In this document: one piece after another, positions 1-6,917 of the stretch
Layout: each line of letters starts with the position of its first letter
Position numbering within the stretch: the first letter of the stretch is position 1
NCBI GenBank assembly: GCA_018648985.1
Contig: JABGOT010000082.1
Span: 1-10,646 of the forward strand
Length of the DNA: 10,646 nt
Source of the DNA: Candidatus Ruthturnera sp.
GTDB lineage: Bacteria > Pseudomonadota > Gammaproteobacteria > PS1 > Pseudothioglobaceae
Direction: 5' to 3'
Notes under the pieces: generated by a model
The model's database searches: none
Seen by the model: the letters and a program-made list of their open reading frames with translations, nothing else
Told to the model about the DNA's origin: nothing
Translations under genes and position numbers: made by a program

Positions 1-123
1 ATGTTTACTTATGTAGACAATATGAACAGCATTAAGGCGTCTGAAGTTTCGGAAATCGCCAAACAGTACCTCAACTTTAACGACGCCAATTCAGTCGAGC
101 TGATTCCACAGGGGATTAAATGA
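1..123 (+). CDS. M16 family zinc peptidase, C-terminal end (partial)
   Basis: The window opens inside this gene; only the last 40 codons are visible, ending at a TGA at 121-123. The peptide contains an AKQYLNFNDANSVELIPQG stretch, which matches the end of M16 (pitrilysin/PqqL-like) peptidases: a helix followed by a YL-N beta strand closing with a (L/I)P-(Q/K)G motif. The ATG at position 1 is in frame but is almost certainly internal. The gene overlaps the next one by 4 bases (ATGA), so the two are translationally coupled. In many proteobacteria two such genes sit together, the first with the zinc motif HXXEH and the second without, and act as a pair in the periplasm. The HXXEH part would lie upstream and cannot be checked here. 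The family assignment rests on a short tail plus the clear M16 nature of the next gene. Confidence 0.7.
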   Translation: MFTYVDNMNSIKASEVSEIAKQYLNFNDANSVELIPQGIK

Positions 124-1303
124 GAGTCTTAGTCTTATTATTGCTATTAATGAGTAGCGCCCAAGCCAAGCTTGATATCCAACATTGGACAACTCCTGAG
201 GGTGCCAAAGTATTTTTTGCACAAACTAAAGGCCTGCCAATATTAGATATTCAGCTCAATTTTGATGCAGCCGCCTCTAGAGATGGCGATCAATTTGGCT
301 TGGCATCACTCACCAGTTCGCTACTCGGTACAGCTACCCAATATCACAATGAAGAGCAAATCATCAACACCTTTGAATCGGTCGGTGCGCAGTTCTCCAA
401 CAGCTCACTTAAAGACATGTCGATTGTGTCACTACGTACATTAACGCGACAACCGATCTTAAAAAAATCATTGCATCGCTTGCTTTTGATAAAGCAGTGT
501 TTGCTAATCACCCTTATGCGCATCCAAAAATAGGCACACAAAAAACCATTGAAAAAATATCACTCAAAGACTTAAAGCAGCATTATCAGCAATTTTACGT
601 AGCCAAAAATTTGACCATTGCTTTGGTGGGTGACATCAGTAGGGCGCAAGCCAAACAAGTTGCTAGGCAAATTTCTCATGGTTTGAATGTTGGGCAAAAA
701 ACCAAAACCAACCCAAATATTTCACCACTCAAGCAAGCTAAAAAAATCCATATAGAGTTTCCATCAAAACAAACGCATGTACTAATTGGGCAAACCGGTA
801 TCAATCGCTCACACCCTGATTATTATCCTTTGTACTTAGGTAATCATATCTTTGGCGGTAGCGGACTTACCTCTATTTTGAGCGATGAAATTCGCGAGAA
901 AAAAGGCTTGGCTTATTCGGCTTATAGTTATTTCACCAAAATGCAATCAAATGGTTTTTTCATGATGCGCATGCAAACCAAAAATGATCAAGCTGTTGAA
1001 GCAAAAAATATCGCCTTACAAACACTCAAAAAATTCAGAAATAATGCGATTGACACCCAAAAACTGCAAGATGGCAAGGATAATATCATCGGTGGCTTCG
1101 CTCTAGAGACTGCTAGCAATGCTAATATCCTTACTTACCTATCCATTATTGGCTTTTACGACTTGCCACTGGATTATTTAAGTAGTTTTACCGACAAAAT
1201 TAAGGATATTGGCGCCACAGACATCCAAAAATCTTACGCGCGGCTGATTGACATGGATAAACTCATTATTTTGAGTGTCGGACAAAAACAACAGTCAAAA
1301 TAG
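120..1303 (+). pseudogene. M16 peptidase-like protein (non-catalytic partner type), disrupted by frameshift and internal deletion
   Basis: The coding signal runs in one frame from ATG 120 to about 445-467 and in another from there to the TAG at 1301-1303. The first part has a signal peptide (MRVLVLLLLLMSSAQA, cleavage after AQA) and an M16 N-terminal fold. Where active members have HXXEH this one has GLASLTSSLLG, so it looks like the non-catalytic partner of a two-gene M16 pair. The second part has FANHPYAHP and GGSGLTSILSDEIREKKGLAYS, the conserved C-terminal M16 segment with its Arg/Tyr pair. From my memory of family members, about 60 residues separate SLRTL from the HPY motif; here there are about 30, so roughly 35 residues are missing as well as the frame change. 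The A-run at 461-467 is where a -1 shift would reconnect the frames. A ribosome site (AGGGGA, 110-115) precedes the ATG. It could be a pseudogene, a recoded gene or a sequencing error in the A-run. Confidence 0.75.
461..467 (+). other. A7 run in -1 slippery phase inside the M16 gene
   Basis: Seven consecutive A bases are split by the upstream reading frame as A AAA AAA (TTA ends at 461, then AAA 462-464, AAA 465-467). This is the phase of a -1 slippery heptamer. Slipping back one base here, or adding one A to the transcript, moves reading from the signal-peptide frame into the frame that carries IIASLAFDKAVFANHPYAHP. The run could equally be an A8 tract that lost one A. I did not find a strong stimulatory stem or upstream Shine-Dalgarno element that would argue for programmed frameshifting. 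Confidence 0.5.
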
Positions 1304-1350
1304 CTCATTTTCATTATTTCCGAAATTTTAGTTATACCCCTCAAGGGTTA

Positions 1351-1378
1351 TTCCTTTTAAATATTTAGACACTATAAT
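1351..1378 (+). promoter_or_regulatory. Probable promoter of the ABM-like/GGCT-like gene pair
   Basis: A perfect TATAAT lies at 1373-1378, 39 bases before the ATG at 1418. A poor -35 match (TTCCTT, 1351-1356) sits 16 bases upstream of it. The 114-base gap after the M16 gene otherwise holds only a short ACCC/GGGT inverted repeat (1336-1339 with 1345-1348), which could be a weak terminator for the M16 genes but lacks a proper T-run. Confidence 0.5.
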
Positions 1379-1417
1379 AAGCCATAATCAATTATTAAAT
1401 TATTATGGAGATGTATT

Positions 1418-1831
1418 ATGTTTGCCCCGATTGAAGTGCCTTTTGGCTGTAAGATGTTGTTTAATGTTGTTGACCTGAAAGATGAATACACCATTGAAGA
1501 TGTGGAGTTGTTACTCGGTGAGATGTGTAATGTCGTTAAGAATAATTACGGCGATGACAATGGTGGATTTATTGGCGGCCAAGTCTTTAAAAATGATGGT
1601 TTTATTTCAGCAGAAGGTTCTGTTCAAGATCCAAGTAAAGCAGATAACAAACGTATAGATCAAAATTCAGGTGATTTGGTTATTGTGACTTATTGGCAGT
1701 CATTTGAGCAACATGAAGCATCTCATGCTGATAAATTATTTAATGACAAATTTTCTCAGTTAGCTGAGTATTGTGACAATACATTTGAAGTGGGTTACAG
1801 CATGTTATGGCAGGGTACGCCAGAACATTAG
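1418..1831 (+). CDS. ABM-like dimeric alpha/beta-barrel protein, function unknown
   Basis: This 137-residue protein has no signal peptide or membrane segment and is probably cytoplasmic. The second half resembles antibiotic-biosynthesis-monooxygenase (ABM) type ferredoxin-like folds: a strand DLVIVTYW (residues 86-93), then SFEQHEASHAD with His99 and His103, a helix (LFNDKFSQLAEYC), and a closing strand EVGYSMLWQG. The first half holds the matching strand around residues 51-66 (FIGGQVFKNDGFISAEGS), but also about 40 N-terminal residues that I do not recognise. ABM folds include haem-degrading enzymes, quinone monooxygenases and proteins with no known activity, and the sequence alone does not choose among them. 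Three cysteines (11, 37, 119) are present with no metal-binding pattern. The start is supported by GGAG at 1407-1410, seven bases before the ATG. The next gene starts 11 bases after the stop, which suggests co-transcription. Confidence 0.6.
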   Translation: MFAPIEVPFGCKMLFNVVDLKDEYTIEDVELLLGEMCNVVKNNYGDDNGGFIGGQVFKNDGFISAEGSVQDPSKADNKRIDQNSGDLVIVTYWQSFEQHEASHADKLFNDKFSQLAEYCDNTFEVGYSMLWQGTPEH

Positions 1832-1842
1832 TAAGATTTTAA

Positions 1843-2202
1843 ATGCAAGATATGGAACTACTTTTCTCCTACGGAACACTACAAAACCCACTTGTTCAAG
1901 TTGAGACTTTTGGGCGAGAGTTGGTTGGGTTTAAGGATTGGTTATTAGGTTATCAACTAGAAATGGTTGAGATTAAAGATGCTGATGTGGTTGAATTAAG
2001 TGGTGAGAGTCATCATCCTATTGCGATGGCGACTGGCAATGATGCTGATCAAATAGACGGCACGGTATTTGAGATTACTGCTGAGGAATTAGCACAATCA
2101 GACGAATATGAAGTGGATGATTACAAGCGTGTAATCGGAAAGATGAAATCAGGCATACAAGCCTGGGTGTATGTAAGTGCTAGCGACAATGCCAGCACTT
2201 AA
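1843..2202 (+). CDS. Gamma-glutamylcyclotransferase-like (AIG2/GGCT fold) protein
   Basis: A 119-residue cytoplasmic protein of the GGCT-like fold. The substrate loop YGTLQ (residues 10-14) follows the first strand LLFSYGTL. The second signature is LAQSDEYEVDDYKRV (83-97), where Glu90 is the likely acid/base residue and the Tyr-Lys-Arg group closes the fold. A strand pair around DQIDGTVFEIT (69-79) is also typical. Known members release 5-oxoproline from gamma-glutamyl peptides or amines, but many short bacterial members have no assigned substrate, so only the fold and probable chemistry are claimed. The ATG at 1843 has a poor ribosome site (TAAG at 1832-1835). An ATG at 1852 is possible and would remove three residues without touching the fold. 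The gene lies 11 bases after the ABM-like gene and its end overlaps a hairpin. Confidence 0.8.
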   Translation: MQDMELLFSYGTLQNPLVQVETFGRELVGFKDWLLGYQLEMVEIKDADVVELSGESHHPIAMATGNDADQIDGTVFEITAEELAQSDEYEVDDYKRVIGKMKSGIQAWVYVSASDNAST

Positions 2203-2229
2203 AATGACTTAAATATCTTAGATATTTTT
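2175..2229. terminator. Two hairpins between convergent genes, possible bidirectional terminator
   Basis: The first hairpin pairs AAGTGCT (2175-2181) with AGCACTT (2194-2200), continues with GC/GC (2183-2184 with 2191-2192) after one mismatch, and has a six-base loop. It overlaps the last codons and stop of the GGCT-like gene. The second pairs AAATATC (2211-2217) with GATATTT (2221-2227), runs into five T (2225-2229), and overlaps the stop codon of the SCP2-like gene. Only 15 bases separate the two stop codons, so any terminator must lie inside the coding ends. The second hairpin is AT-only and the first lacks a T-run, so efficiency is doubtful. Confidence 0.4.
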
Positions 2230-2664
2230 ACCAATATTGATTAAGAAAGAAGCGAATGGACCCATGTTGTTCATGGCTTCACCCATTGGGCCTTCAAACG
2301 ATAAACCACCGAATGACATGTGGTACATTGGGCCAGATTCACCAGTACCCATATCTGCCCAGTCCTCTGCTGTTGCTGTCATTTTGTAGTCAACATCAGC
2401 GTCAAGTTCAGTTGTTTTAATATTATCAAATGCTGCGATAGCTTTACCATTGATACCAATGTGTAGTTCAGCAACTTTGTTTGAACCTTTTACAATTACT
2501 TGTAATACTTTGTAGCCCTTGCCACCATCATTGCCAGCCCAGCCGGATTCAATTAGTTTTGCAGGGGTGCCCGATGCATTGAATCTATCAGCGATGTTTT
2601 GCGCATTGCCAGCGAATACATTGATTGAAAATAACGCAAAAAGCGTAATCAGTAGTTTTTTCAT
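2218..2664 (-). CDS. Secreted SCP2-like sterol/lipid-carrier domain protein
   Basis: A 148-residue protein with a clear signal peptide (MKKLLITLFALFSINVFA, cleavage before GNA), so the mature form is periplasmic or secreted. Residues 20-148 look like one SCP2 domain. A strand-rich middle (YKVLQVIVKGSNKVAELHI) leads to YKMTATAEDWADM (93-105), then GPMYHMSFGGLSFEGPMGEA (111-130) and a final helix. The G-x-L-x-(F/I)-E-G-(P/D)-M-x-x-A pattern is the family's most conserved part and lines the lipid-binding tunnel in known structures. Most bacterial SCP2 domains are cytoplasmic, for example ubiquinone-synthesis helpers, so an exported one is unusual. It may carry a lipid or quinone-like molecule across the periplasm, but that role is inferred. 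The start is supported by GGAGA (2671-2675 on the complement), six bases from the ATG. It lies 59 bases downstream of the FAD dehydrogenase gene on the same strand. Confidence 0.65.
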   Translation of the reverse strand: MKKLLITLFALFSINVFAGNAQNIADRFNASGTPAKLIESGWAGNDGGKGYKVLQVIVKGSNKVAELHIGINGKAIAAFDNIKTTELDADVDYKMTATAEDWADMGTGESGPMYHMSFGGLSFEGPMGEAMNNMGPFASFLINIGKNI

Positions 2665-2685
2665 AAAGTATCTCCGTATGTTTAA

Positions 2686-2714
2686 ATTCTTCTCAAGTGT
2701 TTGACTTTTGTCAG
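2686..2714 (-). promoter_or_regulatory. Possible promoter of the SCP2-like gene
   Basis: Read on the minus strand, CTGACA (2709-2714) is followed after 17 bases by AAGAAT (2686-2691). These match the -35 and -10 consensus at five and four of six positions. The site lies between the FAD dehydrogenase stop and the SCP2-like start, so it could give this gene its own transcript. No terminator is evident between the two genes, so read-through is also likely. Confidence 0.35.
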
Positions 2715-2723
2715 TAGATAATT

Positions 2724-5700
2724 TTAAAGTAATACTTTTTCTATTGCTACAGAATTAATAAAATCTTTCTGCCAGTTTGCACCCAGGGTTTGTTTGGCCA
2801 TTACTTCAACAGGATAGATTGGCTCAATACCGGTGGATGATTGGTAGCGTGATAAGCCTTGACGACAAGCAGGGCAGGTGGTAAGCATCTTGATGCCTTT
2901 TTTGGCTTTTGGCGTGCCAATCAATGTTGTTAAATCTTTTTGAATCTCATTTTCTTTTTTAAATTTAACTTGTTTTGCGATGTCAGCACGCGCTACGGCA
3001 AAGGTACCTGCTTCACCACAACAACGATCATTACTAGTTACATCGGAGCCCATGATTTGTGAAATTACATCAGCAGAATCACCACTCTTAATTGGATCAT
3101 GACAGGGTGCATGGTAAAGATATTTTTCATCGGTGTTGTCAAGTTTGACATCGTTGACCAACAAGTATTCGTGAATGTCAGTAAGTTGAGCGTCTTTAAA
3201 AATATCGCCTAATTCATAAGTTAATAACTGGTCAATACAAGTGCCACATGAAGTGAGCACGTGCTTGATGTCTAGGTAATTAAGCGTATTTGCCATGCGA
3301 TGGAACAACACGCGATTATCAGTAGAAATTTCTCTACTTTTGATTTCGTTGCCAGCACTGGCTTGTGGATAGCCACAGCACAGGTAACTTGGCGGTAGTA
3401 CGACTTTAACCCCTTGATGATAGAGTAGGGCGATGGTAGCCAAGCCAATTTGTGAATACAGGCGTTCAGAGCCACAACCTGGAAAATAAAACACACTGGG
3501 TGAATCAGCACTAGATTTGTCAGGATGCGCCAAAATAGGAATGGTGCCAGCATCATTGATGTTTAGTAAACTGCGCAGTGGCGCCATGCCAGTATCGGTT
3601 GGTAATGGCTTGTCTAAAATAGTGATAAGCTGTGTTAAAGCGCTTGGGCTACCAACCGTCTTGTTGGGTTGCTTCTTTAAAAAAGGCGCGCTGAGTCTTG
3701 AAGCTAAGTGCTGGGCTTTGTAGCTAAAATCAATCAGTAGTTTTTTGGTTAGGTTGATTTGCCATGGCTTGGTCATATTCAAGTAAGCAATTGATACCTT
3801 GGCGGCAATGTTGGTGCGTCTTTGTTTTTGCTTAACTAAAATACTCTTCATTTTGATAGAGACATCGCCGAAGTCAATATTGACTGGACATGGTTTTTCG
3901 CAACGATGGCAAATGGTGCAATGGTCAGCAATATCATTAAATTCGTCAAAATGATCAATAGAAACCCCTCGACGGGTTTGCTCTTCGTAGAGGAAGGCTT
4001 CTGAAATTAGGTTAGTGCCAATAATTTTGTCACGTGGCGAATAGAGTAAATTAGCCTCAGGCACGTGTGTGGTACACACGTCTTTACACTTACCACAACG
4101 CAAGCAAGATTTGACCATGTCGTTGATTTCGCCAATTTCACTACTTTCTAAAATGAGTGCTTCTTGTTCAACCAGTCGTAGTGATGGAGTAAAGGCGTTA
4201 TCTAAGCCACTACCCGGCATGAGTTTGCCTTTGTTGAAATGGTTGTTTGGATCAATGTCGGCTTTATAGTTTGCAAATTCTTGTTTGAATTCATCTGATA
4301 AGTATTGATATTTGGTTAAACCAATACCATGCTCACCGGAAATTACACCACCGAGCTGTTTGGCCAGAATCATAATTTCATCTACCACCGCTTCAGCTTG
4401 ATGCAACATTTGTGTGTTATGTGAATGCACAGGAATGTTGGTGTGCACGTTGCCATCACCTGCGTGCATATGCGTTGCCACAAATAAGCGCACTTCGCGG
4501 TACTCAGCGTGGATTTCTTGTACTTTTTTACGAATTTCAGTAAAGACATCACCCATCAGTAAATCATTCAAAGGTTGGGCAAATTCGTTGATATAAGAAA
4601 TAACACGATCACCAGTTTGAATGGCTTTGAATTTTGATGCTTGCGTCAGACTATTGAGTGCGCTTGTCCATTCGCTATTAACTTCATCAAGCAAAGACAA
4701 TGCACTGGTGATCTTTTCTTTAACAAGGCTAGAGTCTGGGTCAATGTTTTGAAAATAATCTTTAACTGCATCTAATGTGGCTAATTTGTTTTCAATCGAC
4801 AGTCGGATGTTTATGTGCTCAATACCCTGGCTATAATCACCGAGTTTGTCCAGTGGAATAACCACGTCTTCATTAATCTTAAAGGCGTTGGTGTGCGCAG
4901 CAATTGCTGCGGTATTGGCACGGTCTTTCCAAAAAGTTTGTCTTTTTGCAGGGAGTTTAGCGACAAAACATTCACCTTCTCGATCTTGTGTTAGTTGGAT
5001 AATTTTATCTACCTGATCGTCTAATGAAGATTGACTGTTGGCGCTAATGTCAATTAGTAGTACCATTTTTGGTAGTTCTGGACGGTTGGCTTTAGTGGTG
5101 TAGTGTACGGCTTTAATGTAGCGTGCATCCAAGTGCTCCATACCAACTAGATCAATATCTGCAGAGCTATCTACACTGTCTTTAACTGCAACAATAGCAG
5201 AGACTGCATTGTCTAAATCATGGCCAAAGAATTCAAGGCATAATGTGTTGATGTGCTCGAGTGGTTGGTGCAAGATAAACTCTGCAGAAGTAATAAAGCC
5301 ATCACAGCCTTCTTTTTGAATGCCAGGTAAGCCATCTAAAAACTTGTTGGTAACGTCTTTTCCCAAGCCACTTTTTCGCATATTTGTAGCGCTAATAGTG
5401 AGTGTTTCAGTTCTAAGTAGGGTTTCTCCATCAGTTTTTAAATGGTAGATTTTAAAACTGACTTCATCTAGTAACTGTATTTTGTCTTGATTATGATCTA
5501 GGCGTTTGACTTGCAGCCAATTGCCATCTGGCATTACCATTTTCCAAGAAAGTAAATTGTCAATGGTTGTACCCCAACGTAGGGCTTTTTTGCCACCGGC
5601 ATTCATCGCAACATTACCACCAATGGTACAAGCATCTTGCGAGGTTGGATCCACTGCAAAAACCAAACCGCTTGCTGTGGCTGCCTCACTCACGCGCTTA

Positions 5701-6416
5701 GTGATAACGCCAGCGCCTACGTTGATTGAACGAAGCCCATCTTGATTTTGAATCGGCTCAATAAAGCTGAGTTTCTCAGTATTAATGACTGCAGTTTGTG
5801 CATCTAGGGGGATTGCACCACCAGTATAGCCCGTACCGCCACCACGTGGGATAATGGTTAAGCCTAGCTCAATACAGGTTTTGATAATATCGGCAATTTC
5901 TAACTCGGTATCTGGGGTGATGACTACCGCTGGGTATTCAACACGCCAGTCGGTTGCATCGGTTGCATGTGATGAACGAGATAGCGCATCAAAACGAATA
6001 TTGTTATTGTGCGTAACTTTGAGTAGCGCTTTTTTAATTTGTTGTTTGTTGTTTTTAAATTCACTTAGGCAGTGTTTAAAACCATCGACCGCTTGATCAG
6101 CGCTGTTGAGTAATGACAAGACTTTTTCATTGCCATCAGCGCGCGCGCGAATTTGATTAAGACGTGAATAAAGCGCCTCAGTCAGTGCTCTCCAGCGACG
6201 TTTGTTTTTGATTAAGTCTTCTTGTAAGTAGGGGTTGCGGTTGACTGCCCACATGTCACCCAATACTTCAAATAGCATTCTCGCACTGCGACCCGTGTTG
6301 CGATTTTCACGCAATTGGTTGAGTAGTTCCCATGATTCTTCACCTAAAAAACGACACACGACTTCCTTGTCAGAGAACGACGTATAGTTGTATGGGATTT
6401 CGCGGTATTTCTTCAA
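2724..6416 (-). CDS. Giant FAD-linked 2-hydroxyacid dehydrogenase with Fe-S and CCG domains (DUF3683/YdiJ-like)
   Basis: This 1230-residue protein fuses a flavin dehydrogenase to its own electron-transfer modules. Residues 1-130 begin REIPYNYTSFSDKEVV, the mark of the DUF3683 N-terminal domain. The FAD-binding (PCMH-type) domain follows, with RGGGTGYTGG (191-200) and DPTSQDACTIGGNVAMNAGG (256-275). The FAD-oxidase C domain has HMHAGDGNVHTN (649-660) and EHGIG (695-699). Two 4Fe-4S motifs use Cys771/774/777/781 and Cys833/836/839/843. Two cysteine-rich CCG-type repeats end the protein (Cys981, CCGYP 1013-1017, SCGTC 1056-1060; Cys1105, CCGE 1132-1135, CPAC 1181-1184). All key residues are present. 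The layout resembles a GlcD-GlcF fusion and E. coli YdiJ (about 1018 residues, D-2-hydroxyglutarate dehydrogenase) with an added N-terminal domain. It probably oxidises a D-2-hydroxyacid such as lactate, glycolate or 2-hydroxyglutarate and passes electrons to the quinone pool; the substrate is not readable. The start is TTG, the only start codon after an in-frame upstream stop, with no clear ribosome site. Confidence 0.9.
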   Translation of the reverse strand: MKKYREIPYNYTSFSDKEVVCRFLGEESWELLNQLRENRNTGRSARMLFEVLGDMWAVNRNPYLQEDLIKNKRRWRALTEALYSRLNQIRARADGNEKVLSLLNSADQAVDGFKHCLSEFKNNKQQIKKALLKVTHNNNIRFDALSRSSHATDATDWRVEYPAVVITPDTELEIADIIKTCIELGLTIIPRGGGTGYTGGAIPLDAQTAVINTEKLSFIEPIQNQDGLRSINVGAGVITKRVSEAATASGLVFAVDPTSQDACTIGGNVAMNAGGKKALRWGTTIDNLLSWKMVMPDGNWLQVKRLDHNQDKIQLLDEVSFKIYHLKTDGETLLRTETLTISATNMRKSGLGKDVTNKFLDGLPGIQKEGCDGFITSAEFILHQPLEHINTLCLEFFGHDLDNAVSAIVAVKDSVDSSADIDLVGMEHLDARYIKAVHYTTKANRPELPKMVLLIDISANSQSSLDDQVDKIIQLTQDREGECFVAKLPAKRQTFWKDRANTAAIAAHTNAFKINEDVVIPLDKLGDYSQGIEHINIRLSIENKLATLDAVKDYFQNIDPDSSLVKEKITSALSLLDEVNSEWTSALNSLTQASKFKAIQTGDRVISYINEFAQPLNDLLMGDVFTEIRKKVQEIHAEYREVRLFVATHMHAGDGNVHTNIPVHSHNTQMLHQAEAVVDEIMILAKQLGGVISGEHGIGLTKYQYLSDEFKQEFANYKADIDPNNHFNKGKLMPGSGLDNAFTPSLRLVEQEALILESSEIGEINDMVKSCLRCGKCKDVCTTHVPEANLLYSPRDKIIGTNLISEAFLYEEQTRRGVSIDHFDEFNDIADHCTICHRCEKPCPVNIDFGDVSIKMKSILVKQKQRRTNIAAKVSIAYLNMTKPWQINLTKKLLIDFSYKAQHLASRLSAPFLKKQPNKTVGSPSALTQLITILDKPLPTDTGMAPLRSLLNINDAGTIPILAHPDKSSADSPSVFYFPGCGSERLYSQIGLATIALLYHQGVKVVLPPSYLCCGYPQASAGNEIKSREISTDNRVLFHRMANTLNYLDIKHVLTSCGTCIDQLLTYELGDIFKDAQLTDIHEYLLVNDVKLDNTDEKYLYHAPCHDPIKSGDSADVISQIMGSDVTSNDRCCGEAGTFAVARADIAKQVKFKKENEIQKDLTTLIGTPKAKKGIKMLTTCPACRQGLSRYQSSTGIEPIYPVEVMAKQTLGANWQKDFINSVAIEKVLL

Positions 6417-6430
6417 GTCTTTAAAGAGGG

Positions 6431-6459
6431 TGGTTAGTTTCGCTTTATTTTACTATAAT
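6431..6459 (+). promoter_or_regulatory. Probable hemJ promoter, overlapping a divergent -10 box
   Basis: TATAAT at 6454-6459 is a perfect -10 box on the plus strand, 32 bases before the hemJ ATG; the -35 position (TGGTTA, 6431-6436) is poor. On the minus strand TATAGT occupies 6452-6457, overlapping the first box by four bases, and lies 35 bases before the TTG start of the FAD dehydrogenase. If both are used, the two polymerases would compete for one site. The minus-strand -35 is weak. Confidence 0.45.
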
Positions 6460-6491
6460 GGTTGGCAACTGTATTTGTTGTTAGGAATTGT

Positions 6492-6917
6492 ATGTTGTGG
6501 ATTAAAGCGTTTCATATTATTAGTATTATTACCTGGTTTGCTGCATTGTTTTACTTGCCACGCTTGTTTGTTTACCATGTTATGAGTGATGATAAAGTAA
6601 GTATTGAGCGTTTTAAGGTGATGGAGCGCAAGCTTTATCGTGGCATTATGATGCCGAGTTTTATCATTGCAACAGTCTTAGGGGTATGGATGTTGCAAGA
6701 TTATGCATGGCAAGCCTATGCTGGACAATATTGGTTACACGCTAAGTTGGTATTAGTCGGTATTTTGGTTGTTTATCATTTTTATTGCGGACATTTGGTG
6801 AGCGTCTTTAAGGCAGATCAAAACACGCGTTCGCATGTGTTTTATCGTTGGTTTAATGAGTTTCCAGTATTGATACTGGTGGCTATTATTATTTTGGTAG
6901 TAGTTAGGCCTTTTTAA
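6492..6917 (+). CDS. hemJ: HemJ, membrane protoporphyrinogen IX oxidase
   Basis: A 141-residue membrane protein with about four hydrophobic segments (near residues 8-28, 51-70, 80-100 and 123-140), the usual HemJ length. It begins MLWIKAFHII with the conserved His8 of the first segment, followed by YLPRLFVYH (21-29), MERKLYRGIMMPS (44-56) and WLHAKL (81-86), all HemJ signatures. HemJ oxidises protoporphyrinogen IX to protoporphyrin IX, the next-to-last step of haem synthesis, at the inner membrane, and replaces HemG or HemY in many proteobacteria. I chose the ATG at 6492 over the longer TTG at 6462: AGGA at 6483-6486 is well placed for it, family members begin with M-(L/x)-W-(I/x)-K-A-F-H, and the TTG would sit at or before the expected transcription start of the TATAAT box. 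No other haem gene is in view. The stop codon directly abuts that of the convergent ClC gene. Confidence 0.88.
   Translation: MLWIKAFHIISIITWFAALFYLPRLFVYHVMSDDKVSIERFKVMERKLYRGIMMPSFIIATVLGVWMLQDYAWQAYAGQYWLHAKLVLVGILVVYHFYCGHLVSVFKADQNTRSHVFYRWFNEFPVLILVAIIILVVVRPF

Noticed and set aside
497..499. A GTG at 497 as the start of a separate M16 gene
   Set aside because: It codes for Val within AFDKAVFANHPYA; the same frame continues upstream with M16-like sequence, and no ribosome site precedes it.
1336..1348. ACCC/GGGT inverted repeat as a terminator after the M16 gene
   Set aside because: The stem has only four pairs and is followed by a mixed TTATTCCTTTT rather than a clean T-run.
2704..2714. 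TGAC/GTCA hairpin as a terminator of the FAD dehydrogenase
   Set aside because: Four base pairs with no T-run on the minus strand; it overlaps the better-supported -35 element.
5506..5745. Open frames on the plus strand inside the FAD dehydrogenase, cysM and thrC genes
   Set aside because: They are antisense shadows of well-conserved coding sequence, without ribosome sites or recognisable domains.
6462..6491. A TTG start at 6462 giving hemJ ten extra residues
   Set aside because: It would sit at or before the expected transcription start of the TATAAT box, and HemJ proteins begin at the later Met, which also has an AGGA ribosome site.
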